Shown in pieces: positions 25,327 to 34,665 of a DNA stretch of 64,000 bases; position 1 is the first letter of the stretch, and each line of letters opens with the position of its first letter. The stretch comes from Phyllobacterium zundukense (lineage in GTDB: Bacteria; Pseudomonadota; Alphaproteobacteria; Rhizobiales; Rhizobiaceae): contig NZ_CP017944.1 in NCBI RefSeq assembly GCF_002764115.1, forward strand, positions 62,001 to 126,000, read 5' to 3'. The notes beneath the pieces were generated by a model, which was given only the letters and a program-made list of their open reading frames with translations, did no database searches and was not told the DNA's origin. A program made the translations under genes and the position numbers.

Positions 25327-26073
25327 GTGACCGACCTTTCCTACCAGCTCTACAGCTCCCGCAATTTCCCGCCACTCGACCAGACATTGGAAATGTTGAA
25401 GCGCAATGGTTATGCGCAGGTTGAAGGCTATGGCGGCGTCTATGCCGATCCCCGCGCGACAAAGGCTGCGCTCGATGCAAATGGCCTCACCATGCCTACA
25501 GGTCATTTCAGCATCGACCTGCTGGAAACCGAGCAGCAAAAGGTCCTCGATATCGCCGGTACGTTCGGCATGAAGGCCATCTACTGCCCGCATCTGGCTG
25601 TGGACCTGCGCCCCACGGACGCGGCAGGCTGGTCGGCTTTCGGCAAGCGGCTGGAAGCGGCACACGCCACTTACAGCAAGGCTGGATATATTTTCGGCTG
25701 GCACAATCACGACTTCGAATTCAAGGCACTTGCCGATGGCTCGATCCCGCAAAAGCTGATCTTCGATGCAGCCCCCAGCATATCCTGGGAAGCGGACATT
25801 GCCTGGATCATCCGCGGCGGCGGCGATCCACTCCAATGGATCGAGAACTATGGCTCGCGCATCAGCGCCGTGCACGTCAAGGACATCGCGGCCGCCGGTC
25901 AAAACACCAATGAGGATGGCTGGGCCGATGTCGGCTACGGAACCGTCGACTGGAAAGCCCTGATAACGGTCCTGAAGGGTACCCCAGTCCGCTATTTCAT
26001 CATGGAACACGACAACCCATCGGACGATGAGCGGTTCGCCCGCCGCTCCATCGCGACCGTCAAGGCATTCTGA
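25327..26073 (+). CDS. Sugar phosphate isomerase/epimerase (xylose isomerase-like TIM barrel)
   Basis: A 248-residue single-domain TIM barrel of the AP endonuclease family 2 fold. Candidate metal-site stretches include GYIFGWHNHDFEFKAL, ISWEADIAWIIRGGG and AVHVKDIAA, in the order seen in sugar isomerases and epimerases. The start is GTG at 25327 with an AGAAATAAA leader. Position between the transporter ATPase and a Gfo/Idh/MocA dehydrogenase suggests that the imported sugar or a keto-derivative is oxidised and isomerised by this pair; the actual substrate is not readable. Confidence 0.88.
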   Translation: MTDLSYQLYSSRNFPPLDQTLEMLKRNGYAQVEGYGGVYADPRATKAALDANGLTMPTGHFSIDLLETEQQKVLDIAGTFGMKAIYCPHLAVDLRPTDAAGWSAFGKRLEAAHATYSKAGYIFGWHNHDFEFKALADGSIPQKLIFDAAPSISWEADIAWIIRGGGDPLQWIENYGSRISAVHVKDIAAAGQNTNEDGWADVGYGTVDWKALITVLKGTPVRYFIMEHDNPSDDERFARRSIATVKAF

Positions 26074-26087
26074 AGAAAGACACAGAC

Positions 26088-27227
26088 ATGGCTAAAGCAC
26101 TTGGGATCGGCATTATCGGTGCCGGCAATATCTCCACGACCTATCTAAGACTTGCCCCGCTGTTCAAGGGGATTGAAATCCGTGCCATCGCCGACATTAG
26201 CAAGGCAGCGGCGACTGGACGTGCATCCGAATACAGTGTCGAGGCACGCAGCATTGATGGCCTCCTGGCCAGTGACGACATTGATCTCGTCGTCAACCTG
26301 ACAGTCCCCGATGCTCACTTCGATGTTTCGAAGCAGATTCTCTCTGCAGGCAAGCATCTCTATTCGGAGAAGCCGCTGACGCTGTCGCTGAAGGACGGTC
26401 TGGAATTGCAGAAACTCGCCGCGAAGAAAGGCCTGAAAGCGGGCTGCGCACCCGACACCTATCTCGGCGGTGCGCACCAGCTGGCGCGCAAGCTAGTCGA
26501 TGACGGTCAGGTCGGCACGATCACCTCCGGCACGGCCCATGTCATGAGCCATGGTATGGAGCACTGGCATCCCAACCCGGATTTCTTCTTCCGCCCGGGC
26601 GGCGGACCCATCCTTGATCTTGGTCCGTACTACATCGCCAATCTGATCAATCTCATCGGTCCGATCAGGCGGGTAGCGGCGCTGACATCAATGGCCACAC
26701 CGACCCGCACCATTTCCAGCGAACCGCGCAAGGGCGAAACCATCAAGGTGACAACACCGACGACCATTCAGGCGCTGCTTGAATTCGAAAGCGGTGCTTC
26801 GGTCACCCTGTCGGCAAGCTGGGACGTCTGGGCCCATCATCATCCCAATATGGAGCTGTACGGCACGGACGGTTCGCTGTTCCTTCCGGATCCGAATTTC
26901 TTCGGCGGCGAGGTCAAATTGGCAAAGCCGGGCAAGAAGGCCAAGCCTGTGAAGGCTTGGGCGCATCCTTTCGGAACGCCCAACCAGAAACATGCGGCAG
27001 GCCTGATGGCCAATTACCGCACGGCTGGCCTCGCCGACATGGCAGTCGCCATCCTGCAGGGACGCGACATACGCTGCTCGCTTGAAAGGGCCCTGCATGG
27101 CGTTGATGTGATGATTTCGATCCTTCGCTCAGGCGAGGAAAAGAAGTTCATCGACATCAAGACAAGCTGCACACGGCCGGAAGCTCTTGGCATCAAGGAA
27201 GCCAAATCGCTGTTGAAAAAGAACTAA
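26088..27227 (+). CDS. Gfo/Idh/MocA family NAD(P)-dependent oxidoreductase
   Basis: The 379-residue enzyme has an N-terminal Rossmann fold with the dinucleotide motif GIGIIGAGNISTTYLRLAP, the family lysine in YSEKPLTLSLKDGLEL (about residue 94), and a C-terminal GFO_IDH_MocA_C barrel (PGGGPILDLGPYYIANLINL). These enzymes oxidise or reduce sugars and inositols at one hydroxyl. It follows the isomerase-like gene by 14 bases and closes the sugar operon. The combination with a CUT1 transporter suggests intracellular oxidation of an imported sugar. Confidence 0.92.
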   Translation: MAKALGIGIIGAGNISTTYLRLAPLFKGIEIRAIADISKAAATGRASEYSVEARSIDGLLASDDIDLVVNLTVPDAHFDVSKQILSAGKHLYSEKPLTLSLKDGLELQKLAAKKGLKAGCAPDTYLGGAHQLARKLVDDGQVGTITSGTAHVMSHGMEHWHPNPDFFFRPGGGPILDLGPYYIANLINLIGPIRRVAALTSMATPTRTISSEPRKGETIKVTTPTTIQALLEFESGASVTLSASWDVWAHHHPNMELYGTDGSLFLPDPNFFGGEVKLAKPGKKAKPVKAWAHPFGTPNQKHAAGLMANYRTAGLADMAVAILQGRDIRCSLERALHGVDVMISILRSGEEKKFIDIKTSCTRPEALGIKEAKSLLKKN

Positions 27228-27293
27228 GTCATCGCTCCCAGGCGATTGCGGTCATGGTCGGGCGCCACTATGTTGGCCGCCCGATTATGATTT

Positions 27294-29618
27294 ATGGGAA
27301 TGCCAGTGACTGTTACAAAGACTGCCCGCATCGCTCGCCTTATCGCTGCCGAAATCAACGCGAGGCCAGAACAGGCCAATGCTGCGATCGAACTCCTCGA
27401 CGGCGGCGCAACCGTGCCTTTCATTGCGCGCTACCGCAAGGAAGTCACCGGCGGGCTGGATGACACGCAGCTTCGCACACTCGACGAGCGCCTCATCTAT
27501 CTGCGTGAACTCGATGCACGCCGCGACACGATCATCGAGTCGATCCGCGGCCAGGGCAAGCTTACCGACGAGCTGGAAGGCAAGATTGCCGGGGCAGTCA
27601 CCAAGGCAGAGCTGGAAGACATTTATCTTCCCTACAAGCCCAAGCGGCGGACCAAAGCTGAAATTGCGCGCGAACGCGGACTTGGTCCGCTGGCGGAAAC
27701 AATCCTGTCTGACCGGCGCACGATTCCTTCCGAACTGGCGAAGGACTTCCTGACGGACGAAGTCCCCGATGTGAAGGCTGCGCTCGACGGCGCCCGCGAT
27801 ATTCTCGTCGAAACCTTCTCGGAGAATGCCGATCTTGTCGGCCGCCTGCGCAATTACATGAAAGATCGTGCCATCCTGCGCGCCAAGGTTGTGGCGGGCA
27901 AAGAGGAAGCCGGCGCAAAGTTCTCGGATTATTTCAATCACTTCGAACGCTGGGCAATCGTGCCGAGCCACCGTGCGCTGGCCATGCTCCGCGGCCGCAA
28001 CGAGGAAATACTGTCGCTCGACCTCGAGGTTGATGCCGAAGACACCGCCGCCATCAAGCCGGTCGAGCGCATGATCGCCGACACCTACTCGATCCCGGCC
28101 AATGGCGGTGCTGCCGACAGCTGGCTGACGGAGGTCGTGCGCTGGACATGGCGCATCCGTCTGTCGCTCAATCTCTCCATCGATCTCATGACCGCCCTGC
28201 GCGAACGCGCCGAGGAAGAGGCGATCCATGTCTTTGCCCGCAACCTCAAGGATCTGCTGCTGGCAGCGCCTGCCGGTTCGCGCGCTACCATGGGCCTCGA
28301 TCCCGGCATCCGCACGGGTGTGAAAGTCGCGGTCATCGATGGCACCGGCAAGCTGCTCGATACGGCAACGGTCTATCCTTTCCCGCCGCGCAATGATGTG
28401 CGCGGGGCACAGGCTAAATTGGCAAAGCTCATCGTCAGGCACAAGATCGAGCTGATTGCCATCGGCAATGGCACCGGCAGCCGCGAGACCGAACGTCTGG
28501 TCGCCGACATGCTTTCGGACATGTCGTCGCCAAAACCGTTAAAAGTCATCGTCAGCGAAGCGGGGGCTTCGGTCTATTCCGCATCGGCGACTGCTGCAGC
28601 CGAATTTCCCGGGCTCGACGTGTCGCTGCGCGGTGCAGTTTCCATCGCCCGCCGTCTGCAGGACCCGCTGGCGGAACTGGTCAAGATCGAGCCAAAATCC
28701 ATCGGCGTTGGCCAATACCAGCATGATGTCGATCAGTACCGCCTCGCCCGCTCGCTGGAGGGTGTGGTCGAAGACGCGGTGAACGCCGTCGGCGTCGATC
28801 TCAACACCGCATCGGCTTCGCTGCTCGCCCGTATTTCGGGCCTCGGGAGCTCGCTCGCCGAAGCGATCATCGCCTATCGCGATGATGTTGGCCCATTCAG
28901 GACCCGGCGCGATCTGCTGAAGGTCGCCCGGCTCGGACCGCGTGCCTTTGAACAATGCGCTGGGTTCCTGCGCATTCCGGACGGCACAGAGCCGCTGGAT
29001 GCTTCGGCCGTTCACCCGGAAGCCTATGGCGTTGCCAAGAAGATCGTCAGCGCCTGCGGCCGCGATGTGCGCTCGCTGATGAATGACGGCAGCGCGTTGA
29101 AGGCACTCGATCCACGCGTCTTCGTCGACGAGCGCTTCGGGTTGCCGACGGTACGCGATATTATTGCCGAGCTGGAAAAGCCCGGCCGTGATCCCCGACC
29201 GGAATTCAGGACAGCGTCCTTTGCCGATGGCATCGACAATATCAAGGATCTGAAGCCGGGAATGCTTCTGGAGGGCACCGTCACCAACGTTGCCGCCTTT
29301 GGTGCCTTTGTCGATATCGGCGTACATCAGGACGGCCTCGTGCACCTTTCGCAACTGGCCGATCGCTTCGTCAAGGACGCGCATGAAGTGGTCAAGGCGG
29401 GCGATGTGGTGAAGGTGCGGGTCGTCGATGTCGATGTGAAGCGTAATCGCATCGGTTTGACCATGCGCAAGGATGGCGGCAGCCCGCAGCCGCCGAGAGG
29501 TCCGCGTCCCGCCGACAGCAATCAGCGGCCCCGCACGCAGACGCTAGCGCCGAAGCCACAACCGGCTGCGCAAGGCGCCTTCGGGGCGGCTCTTGCGGAC
29601 GCGTTGCGCAAGAAGTGA
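27294..29618 (+). CDS. tex: Tex family RNA-binding transcription accessory protein
   Basis: The 774-residue protein has the complete Tex architecture: N-terminal helical Tex domain ([20 protein letters not shown]), a YqgF/RNase H-like domain ([19 protein letters not shown], about residue 337), helix-hairpin-helix repeats ([20 protein letters not shown] and [20 protein letters not shown]) and a C-terminal S1 RNA-binding domain ([20 protein letters not shown], about residue 660), followed by a basic, proline-rich tail. Tex binds nucleic acid and affects transcription of some promoters. Three start codons are close together (27294, 27300, 27306). It is a highly conserved gene, unusual company for a plasmid, and supports a chromid-like replicon. 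Confidence 0.95.
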   Translation: MGMPVTVTKTARIARLIAAEINARPEQANAAIELLDGGATVPFIARYRKEVTGGLDDTQLRTLDERLIYLRELDARRDTIIESIRGQGKLTDELEGKIAGAVTKAELEDIYLPYKPKRRTKAEIARERGLGPLAETILSDRRTIPSELAKDFLTDEVPDVKAALDGARDILVETFSENADLVGRLRNYMKDRAILRAKVVAGKEEAGAKFSDYFNHFERWAIVPSHRALAMLRGRNEEILSLDLEVDAEDTAAIKPVERMIADTYSIPANGGAADSWLTEVVRWTWRIRLSLNLSIDLMTALRERAEEEAIHVFARNLKDLLLAAPAGSRATMGLDPGIRTGVKVAVIDGTGKLLDTATVYPFPPRNDVRGAQAKLAKLIVRHKIELIAIGNGTGSRETERLVADMLSDMSSPKPLKVIVSEAGASVYSASATAAAEFPGLDVSLRGAVSIARRLQDPLAELVKIEPKSIGVGQYQHDVDQYRLARSLEGVVEDAVNAVGVDLNTASASLLARISGLGSSLAEAIIAYRDDVGPFRTRRDLLKVARLGPRAFEQCAGFLRIPDGTEPLDASAVHPEAYGVAKKIVSACGRDVRSLMNDGSALKALDPRVFVDERFGLPTVRDIIAELEKPGRDPRPEFRTASFADGIDNIKDLKPGMLLEGTVTNVAAFGAFVDIGVHQDGLVHLSQLADRFVKDAHEVVKAGDVVKVRVVDVDVKRNRIGLTMRKDGGSPQPPRGPRPADSNQRPRTQTLAPKPQPAAQGAFGAALADALRKK

Positions 29619-29691
29619 TATTGCGATGCAGCGGCGTCCGAACCTCGGGAGGCGCGTCGCCATAACATAGTGAACTGCTGGGAGAAGCATT

Positions 29692-30678
29692 TTGGATATC
29701 CGCAAAATAGGCAAGACGCCGCTTGCCGTCACGCAATTCGGGTTTGGCGGAGCAGCGATTGGCGGGCTCTACCGGGAGTGCACGCGCGAAGCAGCGATGG
29801 ATACGCTGCAGACAGCGTGGGATGCCGGGTTACGCTATTTCGACACCGCGCCGTTCTACGGCTTCGGCCTGTCCGAACGGCGGACTGGCGATTTTCTGCG
29901 CAGCAAACCGCGTGAGACCTATGTCCTGTCGACCAAGGTTGGCCGCCTGTTGCGGCCGGTCCCTGACGATCAGGTCCCCGACCATTCCTATGTCAACCCG
30001 CTGCCCTTTACCGTCGATTATGATTACACCTATGACGGTATCATGCGGTCGTTCGAGTTCAGCTATGCCCGGCTCGGTTTGAACCAGATCGACATTCTCT
30101 ACGTCCACGATATTGGCGCCTACACGCATGGCGCCGAGAAGAATGCGGTCTATTTACGCCAGTTGCTAGACAGCGGTATGAAGGCGCTCGACGAGCTGAA
30201 ATCCTCCGGCGCGATCTCTGCCTACGGCCTCGGTGTCAACGAGGTTGAAGTCTGCCTCGAAGTGACCGCAAGAAGTCCTATCGACTGCATCCTGCTTGCC
30301 GGGCGCTATTCGTTGCTCGATCGCTCGGCCGAGCGCGGGTTGCTCGATGTGTGCCGCAAACAGCAGATTTCACTGGTGATCGGCGGTGTGTTCAATTCCG
30401 GTATCCTGGCAACCGGACCGGTTCCCGGGGCCAATTTCGATTACGGCCCGGCCTCGGACGATATTCTCGAGCGTGTACGGGCCATGCAGGAGATTGCGCA
30501 AGCCAATTCGATTCCGCTTGCTGCTGCTGCCATGCAGTTTCCGTTGCGTGAACCGGTTGTCGCCAATGTCCTTATCGGCACGGCCAAGCCGTCCAGCCTG
30601 ACCCGAAATATGGACCTGTTGTCGGTGAATGTACCGGAGGCGGCCTATGCCGCGTTCGAGCCCTTTACAATCCGATGA
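29692..30678 (+). CDS. Aldo/keto reductase (D-threo-aldose/L-fucose dehydrogenase-like)
   Basis: The 328-residue enzyme is an aldo/keto reductase barrel with the usual Asp/Tyr catalytic region (GLRYFDTAPFYGFGLSERRT), lysine in LSTKVGRLLRP and late motif VIGGVFNSGILATGP. Its closest type is the family of D-threo-aldose 1-dehydrogenases and pyridoxal dehydrogenases, soluble NAD(P)-dependent enzymes. The start is TTG at 29692, supported by GGGAGAAG nine bases upstream. It converges with the sugar isomerase gene, with a strong hairpin between them. Confidence 0.9.
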   Translation: MDIRKIGKTPLAVTQFGFGGAAIGGLYRECTREAAMDTLQTAWDAGLRYFDTAPFYGFGLSERRTGDFLRSKPRETYVLSTKVGRLLRPVPDDQVPDHSYVNPLPFTVDYDYTYDGIMRSFEFSYARLGLNQIDILYVHDIGAYTHGAEKNAVYLRQLLDSGMKALDELKSSGAISAYGLGVNEVEVCLEVTARSPIDCILLAGRYSLLDRSAERGLLDVCRKQQISLVIGGVFNSGILATGPVPGANFDYGPASDDILERVRAMQEIAQANSIPLAAAAMQFPLREPVVANVLIGTAKPSSLTRNMDLLSVNVPEAAYAAFEPFTIR

Positions 30679-30685
30679 GTGGTCA

Positions 30686-30711
30686 GGCGTGGCCGCGCAA
30701 ACGGCCACGCC
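30686..30711. terminator. Bidirectional terminator hairpin between convergent genes
   Basis: GGCGTGGCCG and CGGCCACGCC form a perfect 10-base stem around a CGCAAA loop in the 42-base gap between the aldo/keto reductase and the isomerase-like gene. On the plus strand it is followed by an A-rich tract, so the T-run lies upstream on the plus strand but short; it most likely serves the minus-strand transcript or both. Confidence 0.55.
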
Positions 30712-30720
30712 CAGCAAAAA

Positions 30721-31641
30721 TCATGCAGCGAGCCGGCGGCTATTGACCAGGTCTACAAGCTTCAACGCCCGGGCGAGACTGTCGGCCTGCTCGGTGGCAA
30801 ATCGCTCTCCGGTGATTTCCATGATCAGCATGGTATCCGGCAGGAAGGTGAGTTCGGAAAAGATCTCTTCCCAGGGAATGTCGCCCCAGCCAATCGGCAG
30901 ATGCAGATCACCGATCCCGAGTGCGGTCGCTTCGGCCGGGTGATAGAACTTCGTCATGCTGTAGGGACGGCCGAAGCTGTCATGCACATGCAGATGTCCG
31001 GTGACTGGCGCCATCGCCCGGATCTGCTCGCGCCAGTTGAGGCCGAGGCGCGTGCATTCGATATAAGCATGGCTGAAGTCGATCAGGCCGCAAACATTGG
31101 GGCTGTTGACGGCCTTGGCTGTCTCGCCGACCTTTTCCGGCGTCTGACGGTATTCCGCATCGCTCAGCGCAAAGATATTTTCAAGCGCGATACGCACGCC
31201 ATAACCCTTGGCGATCTCGGCCATCTCGGCCAGCGCATCCCGCTCCATCTGGTCAAGCTCGCCAATGCGTGTCAGCGCCGGCATTTTTGCCTGACCGCTA
31301 TGATGGACGAGAATGCCAGCCTCGACACGATTGCAAAGTTCGAGCATGGCGCGGACGACAGCTTTCTGCAGGTTGAGATGTTCACTATCCATGAAGTTGG
31401 AAACGATCTGCCCGTGTACACTATATCGCAGGTCGAACTTGCGGGTGATCTCGACCAGGCGCTCTGCGCGACCGGGAATGATGCGGCCGCCGGAAATCAG
31501 TTCTTCGCCGTAGAGTGACAATTCAGCAGCGGTTGCACCGAGATCGCTGATGGTGCGCAGCGAGCCTTCAAGCGTATCGAAATTGCCGTCGCCCGTATAG
31601 GTACAGAAACCGACGGAAGAAATAGTAGAGGCTGAGTTCAT
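30721..31641 (-). CDS. Sugar phosphate isomerase/epimerase-like TIM barrel protein
   Basis: The ~306-residue protein has the AP endonuclease 2-like barrel: SSVGFCTYTGDGNFDTLEGS, ILVHHSGQAK, VRIALENIFALSD, VCGLIDFSHAYIE, GHLHVHDSFGRPYSM and LIMEITGERF, with conserved Glu, Asp and His that normally bind a divalent metal. ATG 31641 with AAGGATC upstream is chosen over a longer frame. It is the last gene of the ugpBAEC operon, 20 bases after ugpC, where ugpQ (phosphodiesterase) often stands. The substrate is unknown. Confidence 0.85.
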   Translation of the reverse strand: MNSASTISSVGFCTYTGDGNFDTLEGSLRTISDLGATAAELSLYGEELISGGRIIPGRAERLVEITRKFDLRYSVHGQIVSNFMDSEHLNLQKAVVRAMLELCNRVEAGILVHHSGQAKMPALTRIGELDQMERDALAEMAEIAKGYGVRIALENIFALSDAEYRQTPEKVGETAKAVNSPNVCGLIDFSHAYIECTRLGLNWREQIRAMAPVTGHLHVHDSFGRPYSMTKFYHPAEATALGIGDLHLPIGWGDIPWEEIFSELTFLPDTMLIMEITGERFATEQADSLARALKLVDLVNSRRLAA

Positions 31642-31661
31642 GATCGATCCTTTCAAGCGGG

Positions 31662-32780
31662 TTAGGCCGCCACGGTTGTTTTGATTGTACGCTTTACTGC
31701 GGGCACGTCATCAAGGCGCAGGCCCGTTTCCAGCGAGAAAAGGTGAATATGTTCGGCTGGCAACTGCAGGCCGACCGTCGTTCCCGTTTCGAAGAGTTGC
31801 CCTTCGTCCATGGCGACAGCAAAGGTCTGCCCGTCGATCTCGACGTGAACGATGCGGCCTGAACCCAGCTCTTCAACAAAATCGATCGTCGCCGGCACGC
31901 TGTTTACCGTTCCCGCCGCAACGAGCCGGCAATGTTCCGGCCGGATAGCTGCGGCGACATTACTGCCAGCATTATCGCGACCGAGCTCCGGGTCAATCGC
32001 CAATCTTATGCCGTCGAGCAGCACGAAATCTCCGCTCGGCGCGATCGTGCTGTCGAAGAAGTTCATGGCTGGCGAGCCAATGAAGGAGCCGACAAAACGG
32101 GTCCGCGGCCGATGGTAGATTTCCAGTGGCGTGCCGACCTGCTCGACATGGCCCTTGTTCATCACGATCAGCTTGTCAGCCAGCGTCATGGCCTCAACCT
32201 GGTCGTGGGTCACGAAGACCGAGGTAGCCGACAGCCGCTTGTGCAGGCGGCGGATCTCAACGCGCATCTGGACGCGCAGCTTGGCATCGAGGTTGGAGAG
32301 GGGTTCGTCGAACAGGAAGACCTTGGGCTCGCGAATGATGGCACGGCCCATGGCAACGCGCTGGCGCTGACCACCCGACAGCTGTGCCGGCTTGCGGTCC
32401 AGCAGTTCCTCAAGCCCGACCACCCGTGCCGTTTCCGCGATACGCCTGTCCCGCTCAGCGCGCGGAACACCTGCGACCTTCAGCGCATAGCCGATATTCG
32501 CGGCCACGCTCATATGCGGATAAAGCGCGTAGTTCTGGAAGACCATCGAACAACCGCGATCGCGCGGCTCAAGCTCGTTGACGACCGTGCCATCGATCGA
32601 GATCTCACCTGCCGAGATCTCCTCGAGTCCGGCGATCATGCGCAGCAGGGTCGACTTGCCGCAACCCGAAGGGCCAAGGATGACGACGAATTCTCCCGAT
32701 TTGAAATTGAGATCGACACCATGCAGGATTTGCGTGCGGCCATACGACTTGCGGACGTCCTTGATGCTGATTTCAGCCAT
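31662..32780 (-). CDS. ugpC: sn-glycerol-3-phosphate ABC transporter ATP-binding protein UgpC
   Basis: A 372-residue CUT1 ATPase with Walker [11 protein letters not shown]-loop [12 protein letters not shown], signature [16 protein letters not shown], Walker [13 protein letters not shown] and switch [10 protein letters not shown], plus the C-terminal TOBE domain ([11 protein letters not shown]). It matches UgpC/MalK-type subunits and follows the ugpE permease gene in the ugpBAEC order. The ATG at 32780 is chosen because the longer frame to 33005 lies inside ugpE. UgpC-type ATPases can sometimes serve other CUT1 importers. Confidence 0.93.
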   Translation of the reverse strand: MAEISIKDVRKSYGRTQILHGVDLNFKSGEFVVILGPSGCGKSTLLRMIAGLEEISAGEISIDGTVVNELEPRDRGCSMVFQNYALYPHMSVAANIGYALKVAGVPRAERDRRIAETARVVGLEELLDRKPAQLSGGQRQRVAMGRAIIREPKVFLFDEPLSNLDAKLRVQMRVEIRRLHKRLSATSVFVTHDQVEAMTLADKLIVMNKGHVEQVGTPLEIYHRPRTRFVGSFIGSPAMNFFDSTIAPSGDFVLLDGIRLAIDPELGRDNAGSNVAAAIRPEHCRLVAAGTVNSVPATIDFVEELGSGRIVHVEIDGQTFAVAMDEGQLFETGTTVGLQLPAEHIHLFSLETGLRLDDVPAVKRTIKTTVAA

Positions 32781-32791
32781 GGATTTTTCCT

Positions 32792-33679
32792 TTATTTCTC
32801 TGTCGAGACGAGACCGCGCACGAACCAGCGCTGCAGAACAGCGACGACGATCAGCGGCGGCGACATGATGATGAGGGCACCGGCCATGGAGATATTCCAT
32901 TCCGGCAGGCTGTTGACCGAAGGGACAAGCGTGCGCATCGCCACCATTGCGGTCTGGTAATCGGCCTCCGTGGTCATCAGCTTTGGCCAGAGGTACTGGT
33001 TCCACGCATAGACGAACATGATCGTTGCCAGCGCCAGCATGTTGGTGCGCGACAGCGGCAACAGGATATCGATGAAGAACCGCAACGGCCGCGCTCCATC
33101 CATCTTCGCCGCCTCCGCAAGTTCATCCGGCAGGGTCATGTAGAACTGCCGGTAGAGAAACGTTCCTGTCGCTGTCGCGATAAGCGGCAGAACCAGACCG
33201 GAATAGGAATTCAGCAAGTTCCACTGCAACGACAATTCAATGCCGGTGAGCGTCTGGATGAGCCAGCGCACCGGTTCGAAAACATCTGCCGCAATATTGT
33301 ATGTCGGGATCACGCGCACTTCGAGCGGCAGCATCAATGTGAGGAACACCATCCAGAAGAACACATGACGCAGCGGACTGCGGAAATAGACGATTGCAAA
33401 GGCACTCAGCGCTGCAAGCACGATCTTGCCCGTCATGACCAGCAGCGAGGTGATGAGGCTGTTGAGCAAAGCAGGGCCAAGATTGGCTCGATGCCATGCC
33501 TCTTGAAGATTGTGCAGGAAGTCCGCACCCGGCATGAAATTGAAGGGCACCGCGTTGACCTGCGCCAAAGATTGCGTCGATGCCGCGAAAATCATCCAGA
33601 ACGGGCCGAGAATGAGAAGCAGGCCGAGACACATGATGAAGTAAGTCGCGGCGTTGAGAATGGGAGTGCGTTCAATCAT
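32792..33679 (-). CDS. ugpE: sn-glycerol-3-phosphate ABC transporter permease UgpE
   Basis: A 295-residue inner-membrane permease with six predicted helices (first [20 protein letters not shown]), the UgpE-like [19 protein letters not shown] stretch and the EAA loop [20 protein letters not shown]. Together with UgpA it forms the channel of the importer. It follows ugpA by nine bases and precedes ugpC by eleven, consistent with one transcript. Confidence 0.93.
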   Translation of the reverse strand: MIERTPILNAATYFIMCLGLLLILGPFWMIFAASTQSLAQVNAVPFNFMPGADFLHNLQEAWHRANLGPALLNSLITSLLVMTGKIVLAALSAFAIVYFRSPLRHVFFWMVFLTLMLPLEVRVIPTYNIAADVFEPVRWLIQTLTGIELSLQWNLLNSYSGLVLPLIATATGTFLYRQFYMTLPDELAEAAKMDGARPLRFFIDILLPLSRTNMLALATIMFVYAWNQYLWPKLMTTEADYQTAMVAMRTLVPSVNSLPEWNISMAGALIIMSPPLIVVAVLQRWFVRGLVSTEK

Positions 33680-33688
33680 CGCCGGATC

Positions 33689-34585
33689 CTACTTGTAATG
33701 CACACGCCGCTCGACGTAGCGGAACTGGATGAATGTAAAGAGCATGATCAGGGCGATGAGAATGAGGCTCTGCGCCGCTGCACCCGAATAGTTCAGGCCG
33801 CGAAATGCCTCGCTGACAATGCGATAGACCATGACATTGGTGGCCTTGTTCGGCCCGCCTTCGGTCGTCAGGTCAACAATGCCGTAGGTATCCGGACCAA
33901 CGAAACTTTCGGTCAGATTGAGCACAAGCAGGAAGAACAAGGTCGGCGCTAGCAGCGGGATCTGCAGATCGAATGCCCGGCGGACCGGACCGGAGCCGTC
34001 CATCGACGATGCTTCGATCAGGCTGCGCGGGATCGACTGAAGACCCGCCGTCATGAAGATGAAATTGTAACCGATCCATTTCCAGGCGAAACACACGATC
34101 ACCAGTATCATCGCGTGACTGCCGAATTTCGCCGGATTCCACAGATCGGGCGACCAGGTGTTGACCACCGCGATCAGACCGCTCTCGGGAGCAAAGATGA
34201 AACGGAAAGCAAGGCCAACCGCCGGCGCGGCAATCGCATAGGGCCATATGTAGAAGAAGCGGAACAAACCGGACCCCTTCAGCTGGCGATCAACGCAAAT
34301 GGCAAGCACAAAAGCGACGAACATCGAAAGGGCCGTGGCGCTGAAGGCGAAAAACAGGCTGAGCGAAACCGACTGCCAATATTCACTGTCGGCGAAGACT
34401 TCACGAAAATTGTCCCAGCCGACGAACAGTCTCTCCCCTACCCCGCCAAATGCCGGCTCCAGCGAAAAGGCCCAGGTGAGAACCGACGTCGCCGGCCAAT
34501 AGAAGAAAAACAAAATCAGCAGGAGTTGCGGAAACGCAAACAGGATTGGCAACCACCAGCTTTTGAAAACAGCGCGCTTGTTCAT
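33689..34585 (-). CDS. ugpA: sn-glycerol-3-phosphate ABC transporter permease UgpA
   Basis: A 298-residue permease with six predicted helices, the UgpA-like phrase FFYWPATSVLTWAFSLEPAF near the N-terminus, and the EAA loop IPRSLIEASSMDGSGPVRRA. The ATG at 34585 (MNKRAVFKSWWLPILFAFPQ) matches UgpA N-termini; the longer frame starting at 34651 would begin within the intercistronic hairpin. It is second in the ugpBAEC operon. Confidence 0.92.
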   Translation of the reverse strand: MNKRAVFKSWWLPILFAFPQLLLILFFFYWPATSVLTWAFSLEPAFGGVGERLFVGWDNFREVFADSEYWQSVSLSLFFAFSATALSMFVAFVLAICVDRQLKGSGLFRFFYIWPYAIAAPAVGLAFRFIFAPESGLIAVVNTWSPDLWNPAKFGSHAMILVIVCFAWKWIGYNFIFMTAGLQSIPRSLIEASSMDGSGPVRRAFDLQIPLLAPTLFFLLVLNLTESFVGPDTYGIVDLTTEGGPNKATNVMVYRIVSEAFRGLNYSGAAAQSLILIALIMLFTFIQFRYVERRVHYK

Positions 34586-34624
34586 GAGATCGTCCGGCCC
34601 AGTCTCTTGATTGGATGCAAAAAC

Positions 34625-34653
34625 CAATGGCCCGGATGCGCTCCGGGCCATTG
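34625..34653 (-). promoter_or_regulatory. Intercistronic hairpin between ugpB and ugpA
   Basis: CAATGGCCCGG and CCGGGCCATTG form a perfect 11-base stem around ATGCGCT, just after the ugpB stop. It has no terminating T-run. Its place after the binding-protein gene mirrors the hairpin at 22359-22382 in the other sugar operon and probably stabilises the ugpB mRNA. Confidence 0.6.
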
Positions 34654-34665
34654 ATGCGATGTGGA

